From contig JAHFSA010000003.1 in the NCBI GenBank assembly GCA_023265995.1, positions 1 to 64,000 on the forward strand: a DNA stretch of 64,000 nucleotides. Reading direction: 5' to 3'. This document shows, piece after piece, positions 47,289-57,673 of this stretch; position 1 is the stretch's first letter, and the number at the start of each line of letters is the position of its first letter. The position numbers and the translations under genes were made by a program. A model generated the notes under the pieces. It was not told the DNA's origin. It ran no database searches and saw nothing but the letters and a program-made list of their open reading frames with translations. This DNA is from Perlucidibaca sp. Its GTDB lineage: Bacteria > Pseudomonadota > Gammaproteobacteria > Pseudomonadales > Moraxellaceae.

Positions 47289-47741
47289 ATGAATATGAAA
47301 ATACGTATCTATGCTCTCGGATTATTTGCTCTCGTGGTGAGTGCAGGCATAAGCTGGGAGCTCGGTTATTCACGTGCTGAGCACCAGTGGCAGAACTCGT
47401 TTGCTAAGACCCTTCTTTCTCAGTCTGGGGTACTAATCAAGGTTCTGCAGGCTGACTCTGCGCACTCCGTAGAAAGTCGCCGTGCCTTGCAGGATCAAGT
47501 TCTTCTGAACTTTGGATTGGTAGTGGCAGCGAAGCCGGAAATTTCTCAGCTTGATGGTTCTGCGGCTGAAGGTTTTTGTCTTGTTCGAGCGGCACTAGAA
47601 ACCAACTTGCTTGGCCTTCGCCTAACGCAAAAAATGGCTGAATTCTTTGGTGCCTACATTCGCAGCACCGAGCGAGCTCTTGCCGAACGGGTTGAGCAGT
47701 TCAATAATTTTGGCCCCGCAGCTGCAGCTTGTGCTGGCTAA
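47289..47741 (+). CDS. cassette-encoded membrane-anchored protein, unknown function
   Basis: The 150-residue protein starts six bases after attC1. It has one N-terminal membrane helix (IYALGLFALVVSAGISWELG) and a mostly alpha-helical, probably periplasmic remainder. No family is recognised. Its TAA lies within GGCTAAC at 47736-47742, the start of the second attC-like site. The low-GC, rare-codon-rich composition contrasts with the flanks. The longer frame upstream overlaps cassette 1 and attC1 and is not credible. Confidence 0.75.
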   Translation: MNMKIRIYALGLFALVVSAGISWELGYSRAEHQWQNSFAKTLLSQSGVLIKVLQADSAHSVESRRALQDQVLLNFGLVVAAKPEISQLDGSAAEGFCLVRAALETNLLGLRLTQKMAEFFGAYIRSTERALAERVEQFNNFGPAAAACAG

Positions 47742-47823
47742 CAATATGCTTAGCCTCGCTCACTTCATTCGCTGGACAGACAAAAGCTACGCTTTTGTTT
47801 GCCGGCTAGCCTGATCATTAGCA
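47736..47823 (+). repeat. second attC-like site, degenerate right end
   Basis: The 88-base imperfect palindrome opens with GGCTAAC and ends with ATTAGCA, two mismatches from GTTAGCC. Outer arms (47737-47755 against 47804-47822) pair with several mismatches. An inner hairpin pairs ACAAAAGC (47779-47786) with GCTTTTGT (47791-47798). It marks the end of the cassette insertion, about 170 bases before lepA. Loss of the terminal G suggests it is inactive or joined to a secondary site. Confidence 0.68.
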
Positions 47824-47993
47824 ACCTCCCGCAGCCAGGCCCCATTGCTCCTGTGTGCTCATCCCCGCCATCCCGTGACTCGCAACGCGCCTGGCTGCCC
47901 GCCCTTCATGTCGGCGCTCCGCCATGCCCACTGACTGACCGCCTCCGTGGTACACTACGCGACTTTTTTCAGCCCTGCTCCGGGTGAGAGTTC

Positions 47994-49796
<1,803 letters not shown>

Positions 49797-49843
49797 GCGT
49801 TGTACGCGACACGGCCATTCCGCCGTGCTGACTGGAGTGCTGC

Positions 49844-50671
49844 ATGGATATCGATTTTTCCCTGGTGCTGACCCTGGCGGTTCTGGCCACTGGTGGTCTC
49901 TGGCTCCTTGATGTGCTGCTGCTCAAGCCGGGTCGCCGCAGCCGTCTCGAGAAGGCGCGCGGCGAAGCGCGTCAGCAGGGCAGTGTGCTGCCCGCCGAGA
50001 CCGAGGCGCAGCTCATGCGCGAGCCCGGTCTGTTCGAGATTTCGCACAGCTTCTTCCCGGTGCTGGCCATCGTCTGGGTGCTGCGCTCCTTCCTCGCCGA
50101 GCCGTTCACCATCCCGTCCGGCTCCATGCTGCCGTCGCTGCAGGTCGGCGATTACGTGCTGGTCAACAAGTTCGCCTACGGCCTGCGCCTGCCGGTGCTG
50201 GGCACCGAGATCCTGCCGGTCGGCAAGCCGCAGCGCGGCGATGTCATGGTCTTCAAGTTCCCGGCCCAGCCCAGCATCAACTACATCAAGCGTGTCGTCG
50301 GCCTGCCCGGCGATCACATCGAAAGCCGTGACGAGGTGCTCTACATCAACGGCGTCGAGATGAAGCGCGAGCTGGTGTCGCAGGAGCCTGCGGTCGAGCC
50401 CTGGGAGCAGGTCTGGCGCGAGCAGCTGGGCAGCCGTTCGCATATCACGCGCGAAGAGATCGGTCGCAACCCGACTGGCGGCGACTGGTCCTACACGGTG
50501 CCGGCCGGCAACTATTTCATGATGGGCGACAACCGCGACAACTCCAATGACAGCCGTTTCTGGGGCCCGGTGGCCGAGAAGCTGATCGTGGGCAAGGCCT
50601 TCTATGTCTGGATGCACAAGAAGCCGGGCCTGAACTTCCCGACCCTCACCCGCAACGGGGCCATCGAGTGA
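49844..50671 (+). CDS. lepB: signal peptidase I
   Basis: This 275-residue membrane protease removes signal peptides. Two N-terminal membrane helices (6-27 and about 66-84) precede the catalytic Ser94 in PSGSMLPSL and the general-base Lys149 in YIKRVVGLPGD. The GDNRDNSNDSRFWG box is near residue 227. GGAGTG lies before the ATG. The gene overlaps rnc by four bases. Confidence 0.97.
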   Translation: MDIDFSLVLTLAVLATGGLWLLDVLLLKPGRRSRLEKARGEARQQGSVLPAETEAQLMREPGLFEISHSFFPVLAIVWVLRSFLAEPFTIPSGSMLPSLQVGDYVLVNKFAYGLRLPVLGTEILPVGKPQRGDVMVFKFPAQPSINYIKRVVGLPGDHIESRDEVLYINGVEMKRELVSQEPAVEPWEQVWREQLGSRSHITREEIGRNPTGGDWSYTVPAGNYFMMGDNRDNSNDSRFWGPVAEKLIVGKAFYVWMHKKPGLNFPTLTRNGAIE

Positions 50672-51381
50672 GCGATGCCCTGGCTCGCCTCCAGCGCATC
50701 CTGGGCTATCAGTTCCTGGATGACAGCTGGCTGCGTCTGGCGCTGACCCATCGCAGCGTGTCCGGCAAGCGCAACAACGAGCGCCTGGAATTCCTCGGCG
50801 ATGCGCTGCTCAATTTTGCCATTGCCGACTGCCTGTTCCTGCAGTTCCCGGACGAGAACGAGGGCCGCCTGTCGCGCCTGCGTGCCACCCTGGTGCGCGA
50901 GGAAAGCCTGGCGGTGATCGCGCGCGAGTGGAAGATCGGCGATTACCTGGTCATGGGCTCCGGCGAGCTGAAGAGCGGTGGCTACCGTCGCGATTCCATC
51001 CTGGCCGATGCCGTCGAGGCCGTGATCGGTGCCATGCATCGTGACGGCGTCAGCCTGCCCGACATGCAGATACACATCCGGCGCTGGTATGGCGAACGCC
51101 TGACCAGCCTCGAGGCCGGCGAGTCCCTCAAGGATGCCAAGAGCCGTTTGCAGGAGTGGTTGCAGGGGCGCAAGCTGGCGTTGCCGGGCTACGAAATGCT
51201 GAGTGTCAGCGGCGAGGCCCATGAGCAGCATTTCCGGGTGCGCTGTCTGCTGGCGGAAATGCCGGGAGCGGCCGGCGGCACCTTACAGACTGAAGGCGAG
51301 GGCGCCAGCCGGCGCATCGCCGAACAGCAGGCGGCGGCGGCAGCGCTGGCCATCCTGCTGCAACGCGTGGAGCAGAAATAA
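50668..51381 (+). CDS. rnc: ribonuclease III
   Basis: This 237-residue double-strand RNA endonuclease has the signature [11 protein letters not shown] and the second acidic motif [10 protein letters not shown], followed by a dsRNA-binding domain ([10 protein letters not shown], ending in the [10 protein letters not shown] helix). It starts at GTG within the lepB stop (GTGA) and ends overlapping era by one base (TAATG), so the three are translationally coupled. Confidence 0.97.
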   Translation: MSDALARLQRILGYQFLDDSWLRLALTHRSVSGKRNNERLEFLGDALLNFAIADCLFLQFPDENEGRLSRLRATLVREESLAVIAREWKIGDYLVMGSGELKSGGYRRDSILADAVEAVIGAMHRDGVSLPDMQIHIRRWYGERLTSLEAGESLKDAKSRLQEWLQGRKLALPGYEMLSVSGEAHEQHFRVRCLLAEMPGAAGGTLQTEGEGASRRIAEQQAAAAALAILLQRVEQK

Positions 51382-52334
51382 TGTCGGATGACCTGATCAA
51401 TGCCTTTTTCGCCGGTGGCCCCGGCGCACAGACGGCATACCCGGCCGACTACCGCTGCGGTTACGTGTCCATCGTCGGTCGTCCCAATGTCGGCAAGTCG
51501 ACGCTGCTCAACCACATTCTCGGCCAGAAGCTCGCGATCACCTCGCGCAAGCCGCAGACCACGCGTCACCGCATGCTCGGCATCGTCACCCGCGACAAGG
51601 TGCAGGCCATCTATGTCGATACCCCGGGCATCCATGGCGAAGAGCGCAAGGCCATCAATCGCTACATGAACAAGGCGGCGACCTCAGCCCTCAAGGATGT
51701 CGATGTCGTGCTGTTCGTGGTCGACGGCCTGAAGTGGTCGCCGGATGACGAGCTGGTGCTGACCAAGCTGCAGAAGGTCAAGCTGCCGGTGCTGCTGGTC
51801 ATCAACAAGGTCGATACCGTCGAGGACAAGGCCGCGCTGCTGCCGCACATCGAGCAGCTGTCGCAGCGCCTGCCGTTCGCCGAGGTGATCCCGGTGTCCG
51901 CGCTCAAGGGTCACAATCTCGATCGCCTGCACGAGGCCGTCGGCCAGCGTCTGCCGTTCTCGCCGCCGTTCTACGACGAGGACCAGATCACCGACCGCTC
52001 GCAGCGCTTCCTGGCCGCCGAGATGGTGCGCGAGAAGATCATGCGTCAGCTCGGCGAGGAAGTGCCCTACGAGATGACCGTCGAGATCGAGGAATTCAAG
52101 CAGGAAGGCAAGCTGCTGCGCATCTCGGCCTGCATCCTGGTCGAGCGCGAAGGCCAGAAGAAGATCGTCATTGGCGAGAACGGTCAGCGTCTCAAGCTGA
52201 TCGGCACCGAGGCGCGTCTCGACATGGAGAAGCTGTTCGGCTCCAAGGTCTTCCTGTCGCTGTGGGTCAAGATCAAGGGTGGCTGGTCCGATGACGAACG
52301 CGCGCTCAAGAGCCTGGGCTACGGCGATCTCTGA
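51381..52334 (+). CDS. era: GTPase Era
   Basis: The 317-residue 16S rRNA-maturation GTPase has P-loop [22 protein letters not shown] switch, DTPGIHG, NKVD and a C-terminal KH domain with the [12 protein letters not shown] loop near residue 271. It has an N-terminal extension of about 25 residues before GYVSIVG. It follows rnc with a one-base overlap, as in most Gammaproteobacteria. Confidence 0.98.
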   Translation: MSDDLINAFFAGGPGAQTAYPADYRCGYVSIVGRPNVGKSTLLNHILGQKLAITSRKPQTTRHRMLGIVTRDKVQAIYVDTPGIHGEERKAINRYMNKAATSALKDVDVVLFVVDGLKWSPDDELVLTKLQKVKLPVLLVINKVDTVEDKAALLPHIEQLSQRLPFAEVIPVSALKGHNLDRLHEAVGQRLPFSPPFYDEDQITDRSQRFLAAEMVREKIMRQLGEEVPYEMTVEIEEFKQEGKLLRISACILVEREGQKKIVIGENGQRLKLIGTEARLDMEKLFGSKVFLSLWVKIKGGWSDDERALKSLGYGDL

Positions 52335-52363
52335 GTCTTTCCGGTCTTGCCGGGGGCTCGGCC

Positions 52364-53131
52364 ATGCGTGAGCTGGTCTGGCAGCCGGCCTACCTCCTGC
52401 ACGCCCGCGCCTATCGCGAAACCAGCGTGCTGGCCGAATGGTTCCTGCCCGAGCAGGGCCGTGTCGGCACCATCCTGAGAGGCGCCCGGCGCAAGGGCAA
52501 GACCGTGCCGGCGCCGTTTCATCCCTGGTTCGTGCAGCTTGCCGGCAATGGCGAACTCAAGCAGGTCGCCGGCATCGAGCCCGCAGGTCCTTCGCTGGGC
52601 CTGGTCGGCGGCGGCCTGTTCTCCGGGCTCTACCTCAATGAACTGCTGGTGCGCCTGCTGCCGCGCGAGCTGCCGCAGCCGGAGCTTTTCATTGCCTATG
52701 CCGGTGCCATCGGCGCCCTCGCCGAGCTGGCGGCGGATGACCAGGCCGGCCTCGAACCGGTGCTGCGCCGCTTCGAGCGTCAGCTGCTGGAGGCCATGGG
52801 ACAGACTGTAAGTAACAGTCATCAGGCCGAAACTCACGAGCCGCTGCGCGCCGATGCCTGGTATCAGTATTATCCCGAGCATGGCTGGCTGCCGGCCCGC
52901 GAGGGTCAGCGCGGCGCCTGCGCCGGTGCCGACATTCTCGCCGTCGGCCAGGATGATTTTTCCAGTCCCGAGCGTCGCCGCCTCGCCAAGGTGCTGTATC
53001 GCCTGGCGCTGGAGCCGCTGCTTGGCGGCAAACCCTTGAAGAGCCGCGACCTGTTCGCGGCACTGGCACTCAGCCAGGATACCGTGGCCGCCGCTGCGCC
53101 GGTGGCCGATGACCAGGAGCCTGCCTCATGA
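52364..53131 (+). CDS. recO: DNA repair protein RecO
   Basis: The 255-residue protein has the OB-fold N-terminus ([26 protein letters not shown]) and helical C-terminal domain typical of RecO, which loads RecA on gapped DNA with RecR. The Cys zinc site seen in some RecO proteins is absent, as is common in this class. It starts 29 bases after era and overlaps pdxJ by four bases (ATGA). Confidence 0.95.
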   Translation: MRELVWQPAYLLHARAYRETSVLAEWFLPEQGRVGTILRGARRKGKTVPAPFHPWFVQLAGNGELKQVAGIEPAGPSLGLVGGGLFSGLYLNELLVRLLPRELPQPELFIAYAGAIGALAELAADDQAGLEPVLRRFERQLLEAMGQTVSNSHQAETHEPLRADAWYQYYPEHGWLPAREGQRGACAGADILAVGQDDFSSPERRRLAKVLYRLALEPLLGGKPLKSRDLFAALALSQDTVAAAAPVADDQEPAS

Positions 53132-53865
53132 CTTCGCTTTTCCTCGGCGTCAACATCGACCACGTAGCCACCCTGCGCCAGGCCCGCGGCACCCGCTATC
53201 CGGAGCCGGTTCACGCCGCCCTGATCGCGGAAGAAAACGGTGCCGACGGCATCACCGTGCATCCGCGCGAGGATGGCCGTCACATTCAGAAGCGCGATGT
53301 CCGCCTGCTCGCGCAGACGCTGCAGACGCGCATGAATCTGGAGATGGCGGTGACCGAGGACATGCTGGTCTTTGCCGAGGAAATCCGGCCGGCGCATATC
53401 TGTCTGGTGCCGGAGAAGCGCGAGGAGCTGACCACCGAGGGTGGGCTCGATGTCATTGGCGGCTTTGATCGCGTCAGCGCCGCCTGCCGTCGTCTCGGCA
53501 AGCTCGGCATGGATGTCTCGCTGTTCATCGATCCCGATCCGGCGCAGATCGACGCCGCCATCCGTGCCGGTGCCCCGACCATCGAGCTGCATACCGGCGC
53601 CTACGCCGAAGCCGAGGACCTCGGCGAGATCGAGGCCGAATTCGAGCGCATCCGTCTGGCGGCCGAATATGCCCACGGCAAGCTCATCGTCAACGCCGGT
53701 CACGGTCTGCACTATCACAACACCCAGCGCATCGCCGCGCTGCCGCAGTTCCACGAGCTCAACATCGGCCATGCCATCATTGCCCGCGCGGTCTTCAGCG
53801 GCCTCGCCGGCGCTGTTCGCGAAATGAAGCAGCTCATGCTCGAGGCCAGGCGCTACGGTGCCTGA
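53128..53865 (+). CDS. pdxJ: pyridoxine 5'-phosphate synthase
   Basis: The 245-residue TIM-barrel enzyme joins DXP and 3-amino-2-oxopropyl phosphate to form PNP. Family motifs are [50 protein letters not shown] and [10 protein letters not shown]. It completes the lepA-to-pdxJ run. A GC-rich hairpin (53877-53896) follows. Confidence 0.98.
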   Translation: MTSLFLGVNIDHVATLRQARGTRYPEPVHAALIAEENGADGITVHPREDGRHIQKRDVRLLAQTLQTRMNLEMAVTEDMLVFAEEIRPAHICLVPEKREELTTEGGLDVIGGFDRVSAACRRLGKLGMDVSLFIDPDPAQIDAAIRAGAPTIELHTGAYAEAEDLGEIEAEFERIRLAAEYAHGKLIVNAGHGLHYHNTQRIAALPQFHELNIGHAIIARAVFSGLAGAVREMKQLMLEARRYGA

Positions 53866-53876
53866 ACCGGGCGGGG

Positions 53877-53896
53877 GCCTGCCTGTCAGGGCAGGC
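53877..53896 (+). terminator. GC-rich hairpin after pdxJ, weak terminator candidate
   Basis: GCCTGCC (53877-53883) pairs with GGCAGGC (53890-53896) 11 bases after pdxJ. No T tract follows, so a rho-independent role is doubtful. Confidence 0.35.
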
Positions 53897-53995
53897 TCGA
53901 CGCTGTTCGCGAGAGCGTGCTAAAACCTGTCGGATACCAGCGCTGCGCGCCATGCAAGGATATGCAGCCAGCGCCGCCATGACAGGGAGAGCCGG

Positions 53996-55072
53996 ATGAA
54001 CCAGATCAACGTGGCAGCAGTGGAGGCGGGCACGTCGCGTCCGCTGGTCTTCACCGGCAGCGGGGCGAGCTATTTCCGCATCTGGGCGATCAACTGGCTG
54101 CTGACCCTGGCCACTCTGGGCATCTACTCGTCCTGGGCCAAGGTGCGCCGCCTCAAGTATTTCCATCAGAACATCACGCTGGCCGATGCCAGTTTCGACT
54201 ATCACGGCGATCCGGTATCCATTCTCAAGGGCCGCGCCATAGGTCTGCTGGCCTTCCTCCTGGTCAGTCTGGTGCCGTTCGCGCTGCTGCCCTTCATGCT
54301 GGTGCTGCCGCTGCTGCTGCGCAGTTCCATGCGCTTTCGCCTGCACAACACCAGCTATCGCGGCCTGCGCTTCAGCTTCATCGGCACACCGCGCGGTGCC
54401 TACTTCGTGTTTCTGCTCGGCTGGCTGCTGAGCGTGCTCAGCATGGGTCTGCTGGCGCCGTACTTTCACAGGAAGATGAAGGAATACCAGCACAACAATG
54501 CCTGCTACGGCAGCGAGCGCTTCGCCTTCTCGGCCTCGACGCGCGCCTTCTACGCGCTCTATGCCAAGACCCTGCTGCTCACCCTGGCGGTCATGGCGGT
54601 GTTCGGCGTGGTTGCCGGCGCGCTCTCCGCCGATTCACTGGAGTCGCTCAAGCAGCTTTCCGGCACGCCCGAGGAAATCGCCCGCTCCGGGCAGGCTGAG
54701 AAGCTCGGTCTCCTCATCATCGCCGGCGTCATCGCGCTCAATGTCGCCCTCATGGCGCTGATCGGACCGTTCTACCAGTCGCGCAGCCAGAATCTGATCT
54801 GGGGCAGCACCGTGCTCGACCGGCATTTCATCCGCAGCAATCTGCGCGCCCGCGGTCTGGCCTGGATACATGCCAGCAATGCCGTGCTGGTGCTGTTCAG
54901 CCTGGGCCTGTTCATGCCCTGGGCCAGCGTGCGTCTGATGCGCTATCGCGTCGAGTCGCTGAGCCTGGAATCGCATGCCTCGCTCGACAGCTTTCTCGCC
55001 GGCCGGCAGGCCGAGGCCGGTGCCATCGGCCAGGAAACTGCCGAATGGTTCGATATCGACATCGGCCTGTGA
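53996..55072 (+). CDS. YjgN/DUF898-family inner-membrane protein
   Basis: The 358-residue protein has the DUF898 opening FTGSGASYFRIWAINWLLTL, LGIYSSWAKVRRLKYFHQNI and a second copy-like IWGSTVLDRHFIRSNL, with about six membrane helices. Function is unknown. It overlaps the following M48-peptidase gene by four bases (GTGA), a pairing common for DUF898 genes, which suggests a membrane quality-control role. This is inferred from context only. Confidence 0.9.
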   Translation: MNQINVAAVEAGTSRPLVFTGSGASYFRIWAINWLLTLATLGIYSSWAKVRRLKYFHQNITLADASFDYHGDPVSILKGRAIGLLAFLLVSLVPFALLPFMLVLPLLLRSSMRFRLHNTSYRGLRFSFIGTPRGAYFVFLLGWLLSVLSMGLLAPYFHRKMKEYQHNNACYGSERFAFSASTRAFYALYAKTLLLTLAVMAVFGVVAGALSADSLESLKQLSGTPEEIARSGQAEKLGLLIIAGVIALNVALMALIGPFYQSRSQNLIWGSTVLDRHFIRSNLRARGLAWIHASNAVLVLFSLGLFMPWASVRLMRYRVESLSLESHASLDSFLAGRQAEAGAIGQETAEWFDIDIGL

Positions 55073-56037
55073 CGTCCGCGACCTACTTCGACGGCAGAAC
55101 GTCCCGCGGCCACGCGGTGTCGCTGGCGGTCAGCGCCGGCCATCTGCGGCTCGCCGGTGATGTCGATCTCCAGGTGCCGCTGTCGGCGGTCCGTTTCGGC
55201 GAGCAGCTGGGCAGCGCCGCGCGTCGCATCGAGCTGCCCGATGGCGCCTACTGTGCGATATCCGATCCGTCGGCGGCCGATGCCCTGATGCGGGCGGCCG
55301 GTCACTCCGCGCATCTGGTCGATCGCGCCCAGCGCAGCTGGGGCCTGGCCCTGGCGGCACTGCTGCTGACTGTGGTGGCACTTCTGGCGGGCTGGCGCTG
55401 GGGCCTGCCGGCGCTGGCCGACCTGTCGTCGCGCCTGATTCCCGCTGCCGCCGTCAGTGCGCTCAGCCAGCAGACCCTCGATCAGCTCGACCGCAAGCTG
55501 CTGCGCCCGACGCAGCTCACGGCCTCGCGCCAGCGTCAGCTGCGCAACGGCTTTGCGCGCCTGGGCGGACGCCCGGAGCAGTTGCTGTTCCGCCATGCCG
55601 AGGCCGCCAACGCTTTTGCCTTGCCGGATGGCCGGGTGGTCCTGCTCGATCCTCTGGTGGCGCTGGCGGACAATGACGAGCAGATTCTGGCGGTGCTCGC
55701 GCACGAGCGCGGTCATGTCGCCGCCAGGCATGGTCTGCGTCTGATGATCCAGGGCTCGGTCACTGCCGGCCTGCTGTCGGCGCTGGTGGGCGATGTCAGC
55801 AGTCTGCTGGCGACGGCGCCGGCCGTTCTGCTCAATGCCCGCTATTCGCGCGAGTTCGAGACCGAGGCCGACGCTCTGGCGGTGCTCAGCCTGCGCGCAG
55901 GCGGCATGTCGCCGGAGAGTCTGGCGACCATGCTGGAGAAGTTGCAGCGCAGCGAAGGGCAGAAGGAGGCGGGCGACAGCTTCCTGTCATCGCACCCGGC
56001 ACCGCGGGAGCGCATCATGGCCCTGCGCCGGCCCTGA
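55069..56037 (+). CDS. M48-family zinc metallopeptidase
   Basis: The 322-residue protein (GTG 55069, overlapping the DUF898 stop) has a cytosolic N-terminal DUF-like region, one membrane helix (about 93-115), and a Ste24/HtpX-type peptidase domain. The zinc motif is HERGHVAARHG (HExxH form with Arg in the third position, near residue 219), and the third ligand is in FETEADALAVL. The middle residue change HERGH keeps both His and Glu. It probably faces the periplasm. Confidence 0.9.
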   Translation: MTSATYFDGRTSRGHAVSLAVSAGHLRLAGDVDLQVPLSAVRFGEQLGSAARRIELPDGAYCAISDPSAADALMRAAGHSAHLVDRAQRSWGLALAALLLTVVALLAGWRWGLPALADLSSRLIPAAAVSALSQQTLDQLDRKLLRPTQLTASRQRQLRNGFARLGGRPEQLLFRHAEAANAFALPDGRVVLLDPLVALADNDEQILAVLAHERGHVAARHGLRLMIQGSVTAGLLSALVGDVSSLLATAPAVLLNARYSREFETEADALAVLSLRAGGMSPESLATMLEKLQRSEGQKEAGDSFLSSHPAPRERIMALRRP

Positions 56038-56085
56038 CAGCCGGCGCCGGGCCGGGCTGTCAGGGTGTGGGGCAGGGCAGGGTGC

Positions 56086-56793
56086 TCAGGGCTGGAGCTG
56101 GATGGTGCCGTTGACGGCGATGCCCAGGCGCGATTCACCACCGGCCATTTCCGCTGGCGGGGCATCGGCAGCTTCCATGCTCATTTTCATCATGGCGACC
56201 TGGGGGCGGTAGATCGGGCCGCCGCCACTGCTGCCGACATTCATCTGCACCAGCTGATAGCCCTTGGCGCCCCAGGCCTGACGGATGACATCGGCCTTGC
56301 GGCGGAAGGCCTCGATGGCCTCGATGGTCATGGCTTTCTCGCTGGCCTGACGCGTCTCTTCCGACACCACGAAGGACAGGCCCTGCAGCTGCAGGCTGTC
56401 CTGCAGGCTGGCGAGCAGCTCGCCGGCGGCCTTGAAGTCCTTTGATTCGATGTTCAGCTCGGCACGGCCGCGCCAGCCTTCAAGCTTGTTGGTCTTGCCG
56501 TAGAGCGGCCAGCTGCGCTGGTTGCCGGTGGCGACCTTGACGCTCGGCCAGGCCTTGGCCTTCTGCAGGGCATCGTTCATGGCCAGGGTCAGCGCGCGCG
56601 ACAGCTTGCCGGCATCCTTGTCGCCCAGCTCGGTGACCAGCGTGGCGGTGAGCAGGTCATTGGGCAGGGTGCGCGAGATATCCGCCTGGAAGTCGACGCG
56701 GCCCATGGGTGCCGCCGGCTCGGCGGCGAAGGCGGCGGCGCTGCTGACAATCAGGAGGGCGGCGGGCAGCAGCCGGGAAAAGGTGCGAACCAT
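56086..56793 (-). CDS. periplasmic SIMPL-domain (DUF541) protein
   Basis: The 235-residue protein has a signal peptide (cleavage near AFA-AEP, residue 24) and a SIMPL domain with ALTLAMNDALQKAKAW, YRPQVAMMKM and the typical final NGTIQLQP. Family members are periplasmic or outer-membrane proteins of unclear function, some linked to oxidative stress. GGAG lies upstream of the ATG. It is convergent with the M48 gene. Confidence 0.87.
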   Translation of the reverse strand: MVRTFSRLLPAALLIVSSAAAFAAEPAAPMGRVDFQADISRTLPNDLLTATLVTELGDKDAGKLSRALTLAMNDALQKAKAWPSVKVATGNQRSWPLYGKTNKLEGWRGRAELNIESKDFKAAGELLASLQDSLQLQGLSFVVSEETRQASEKAMTIEAIEAFRRKADVIRQAWGAKGYQLVQMNVGSSGGGPIYRPQVAMMKMSMEAADAPPAEMAGGESRLGIAVNGTIQLQP

Positions 56794-57185
56794 GGGAGTA
56801 TCTCCATATACAGGCGGGGAAGGGGCGCGAGACGAGCTTGCTGCACAGAATACGCCAGCCTTGCTGCGCAGGATGACACGGGTTGCGCGAAATCGGACCC
56901 GGTCGGCATGGTTTCCCTGACTCCCTGTTCATTCAGGCGAGCAATTTGCCGGCATATAAGCTGCGCCGGGAGGTGACAATTCATCTCGTGCTGGTATTCT
57001 CTTCGGGCTTGTTCGCGGCGACCGAAGGCTGACCCAGGTCAGATACCGGCGGCTGGTCGGCTGAGAAAAACAAAAGAACCCGAGCACCAGCGGGCATGCT
57101 GTTGCCACTCGTCGGAAGGCGAGTGGCATGGCCTTTGCGGCTGGTCATTGCTAGTCTAGCGGCACAACAAAAAGCGGCCTACTTC
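56794..57185. other. 392-bp intergenic region with promoter-like signals and a hairpin
   Basis: No gene is supported here. GTGACA (56973-56978) and TATTCT (56995-57000), 16 bases apart, form a possible plus-strand promoter, and TATAAG occurs at 56955-56960. A perfect 9-base inverted repeat TGCCACTCG/CGAGTGGCA lies at 57103-57128. Its purpose is unclear; it could be a leader hairpin or operator for the small membrane protein downstream. Confidence 0.4.
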
Positions 57186-57566
57186 ATGCGACAAGACTGC
57201 TCCTCAAGCTGGCTTTATCTGCCCGTTCTCATGCTGGTCATGGGAATGCTGGTAGCTGCCGGTCTGCAGAGCCCTTCGCAAGGTCACATCTCCCCCTCAT
57301 TCCCCAGCATCGAGCGTGTCACCAGCCAGGACGACATGCTCCAGCAGCTCAGCCATCCCATCAGCCTGACCGCCAGCGAGAGCGGCCTGCAGCGCCAGAA
57401 CCAGAAGCCGCGCGAGATCCGTCTTGTCGAGATCGCGGCCTTCCTGGCCTGCTTCATGCTGATCCTCAAATCTGTCCCGCGTCGCCTGCCGCTGCCTTCC
57501 GGCGCCAGAGCAAGCGGTGAGGGCAGTATGCTGCACCAGTTACACACCCAATCGTTGCAACTATAA
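57186..57566 (+). CDS. hypothetical two-helix membrane protein
   Basis: The 126-residue reading frame starts at ATG 57186 with two hydrophobic helices (SSWLYLPVLMLVMGMLVAAG and LVEIAAFLACFMLILK) separated by a polar loop and followed by a basic, Ser/Gly-rich tail. I recognise no family. It lies just before the TRAP-type permease gene. The antisense strand also has long open frames, so coding is likely but not proven. Confidence 0.5.
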   Translation: MRQDCSSSWLYLPVLMLVMGMLVAAGLQSPSQGHISPSFPSIERVTSQDDMLQQLSHPISLTASESGLQRQNQKPREIRLVEIAAFLACFMLILKSVPRRLPLPSGARASGEGSMLHQLHTQSLQL

Positions 57567-57673
57567 GAAACTGCTGAACCCACCATGGGTGGCATCTCTC
57601 CGGATGCCGCCTGCCGTATGTGCGGCCCGGGATTCCGGCCCGCGGAAGTCATCCCCTTACACGGGTAGAGATT

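Larger units (their letters stand above)
46776..47823 (+). mobile_element. two integron gene cassettes without an integrase (CALIN-like)
   Basis: The island contains two ORFs, each ending with its TAA inside GGCTAAC, the left core of an attC site. GTTAGCC occurs at 46775-46781 (start of cassette 1) and 47277-47283 (end of attC1, start of cassette 2). Codon use is AT-richer than the flanks, ORF starts lie within 20 bases of the core sites, and both ORFs run in one direction: all typical of cassettes. No intI gene or attI can be seen. The right end is degenerate (ATTAGCA at 47817-47823). Confidence 0.82.

Noticed and set aside
47831-47898. Inverted repeat GCAGCCAGGC / GCCTGGCTGC before lepA
   Set aside because: Arms are perfect but separated by 48 bases with no T tract; may be chance in GC-rich DNA.
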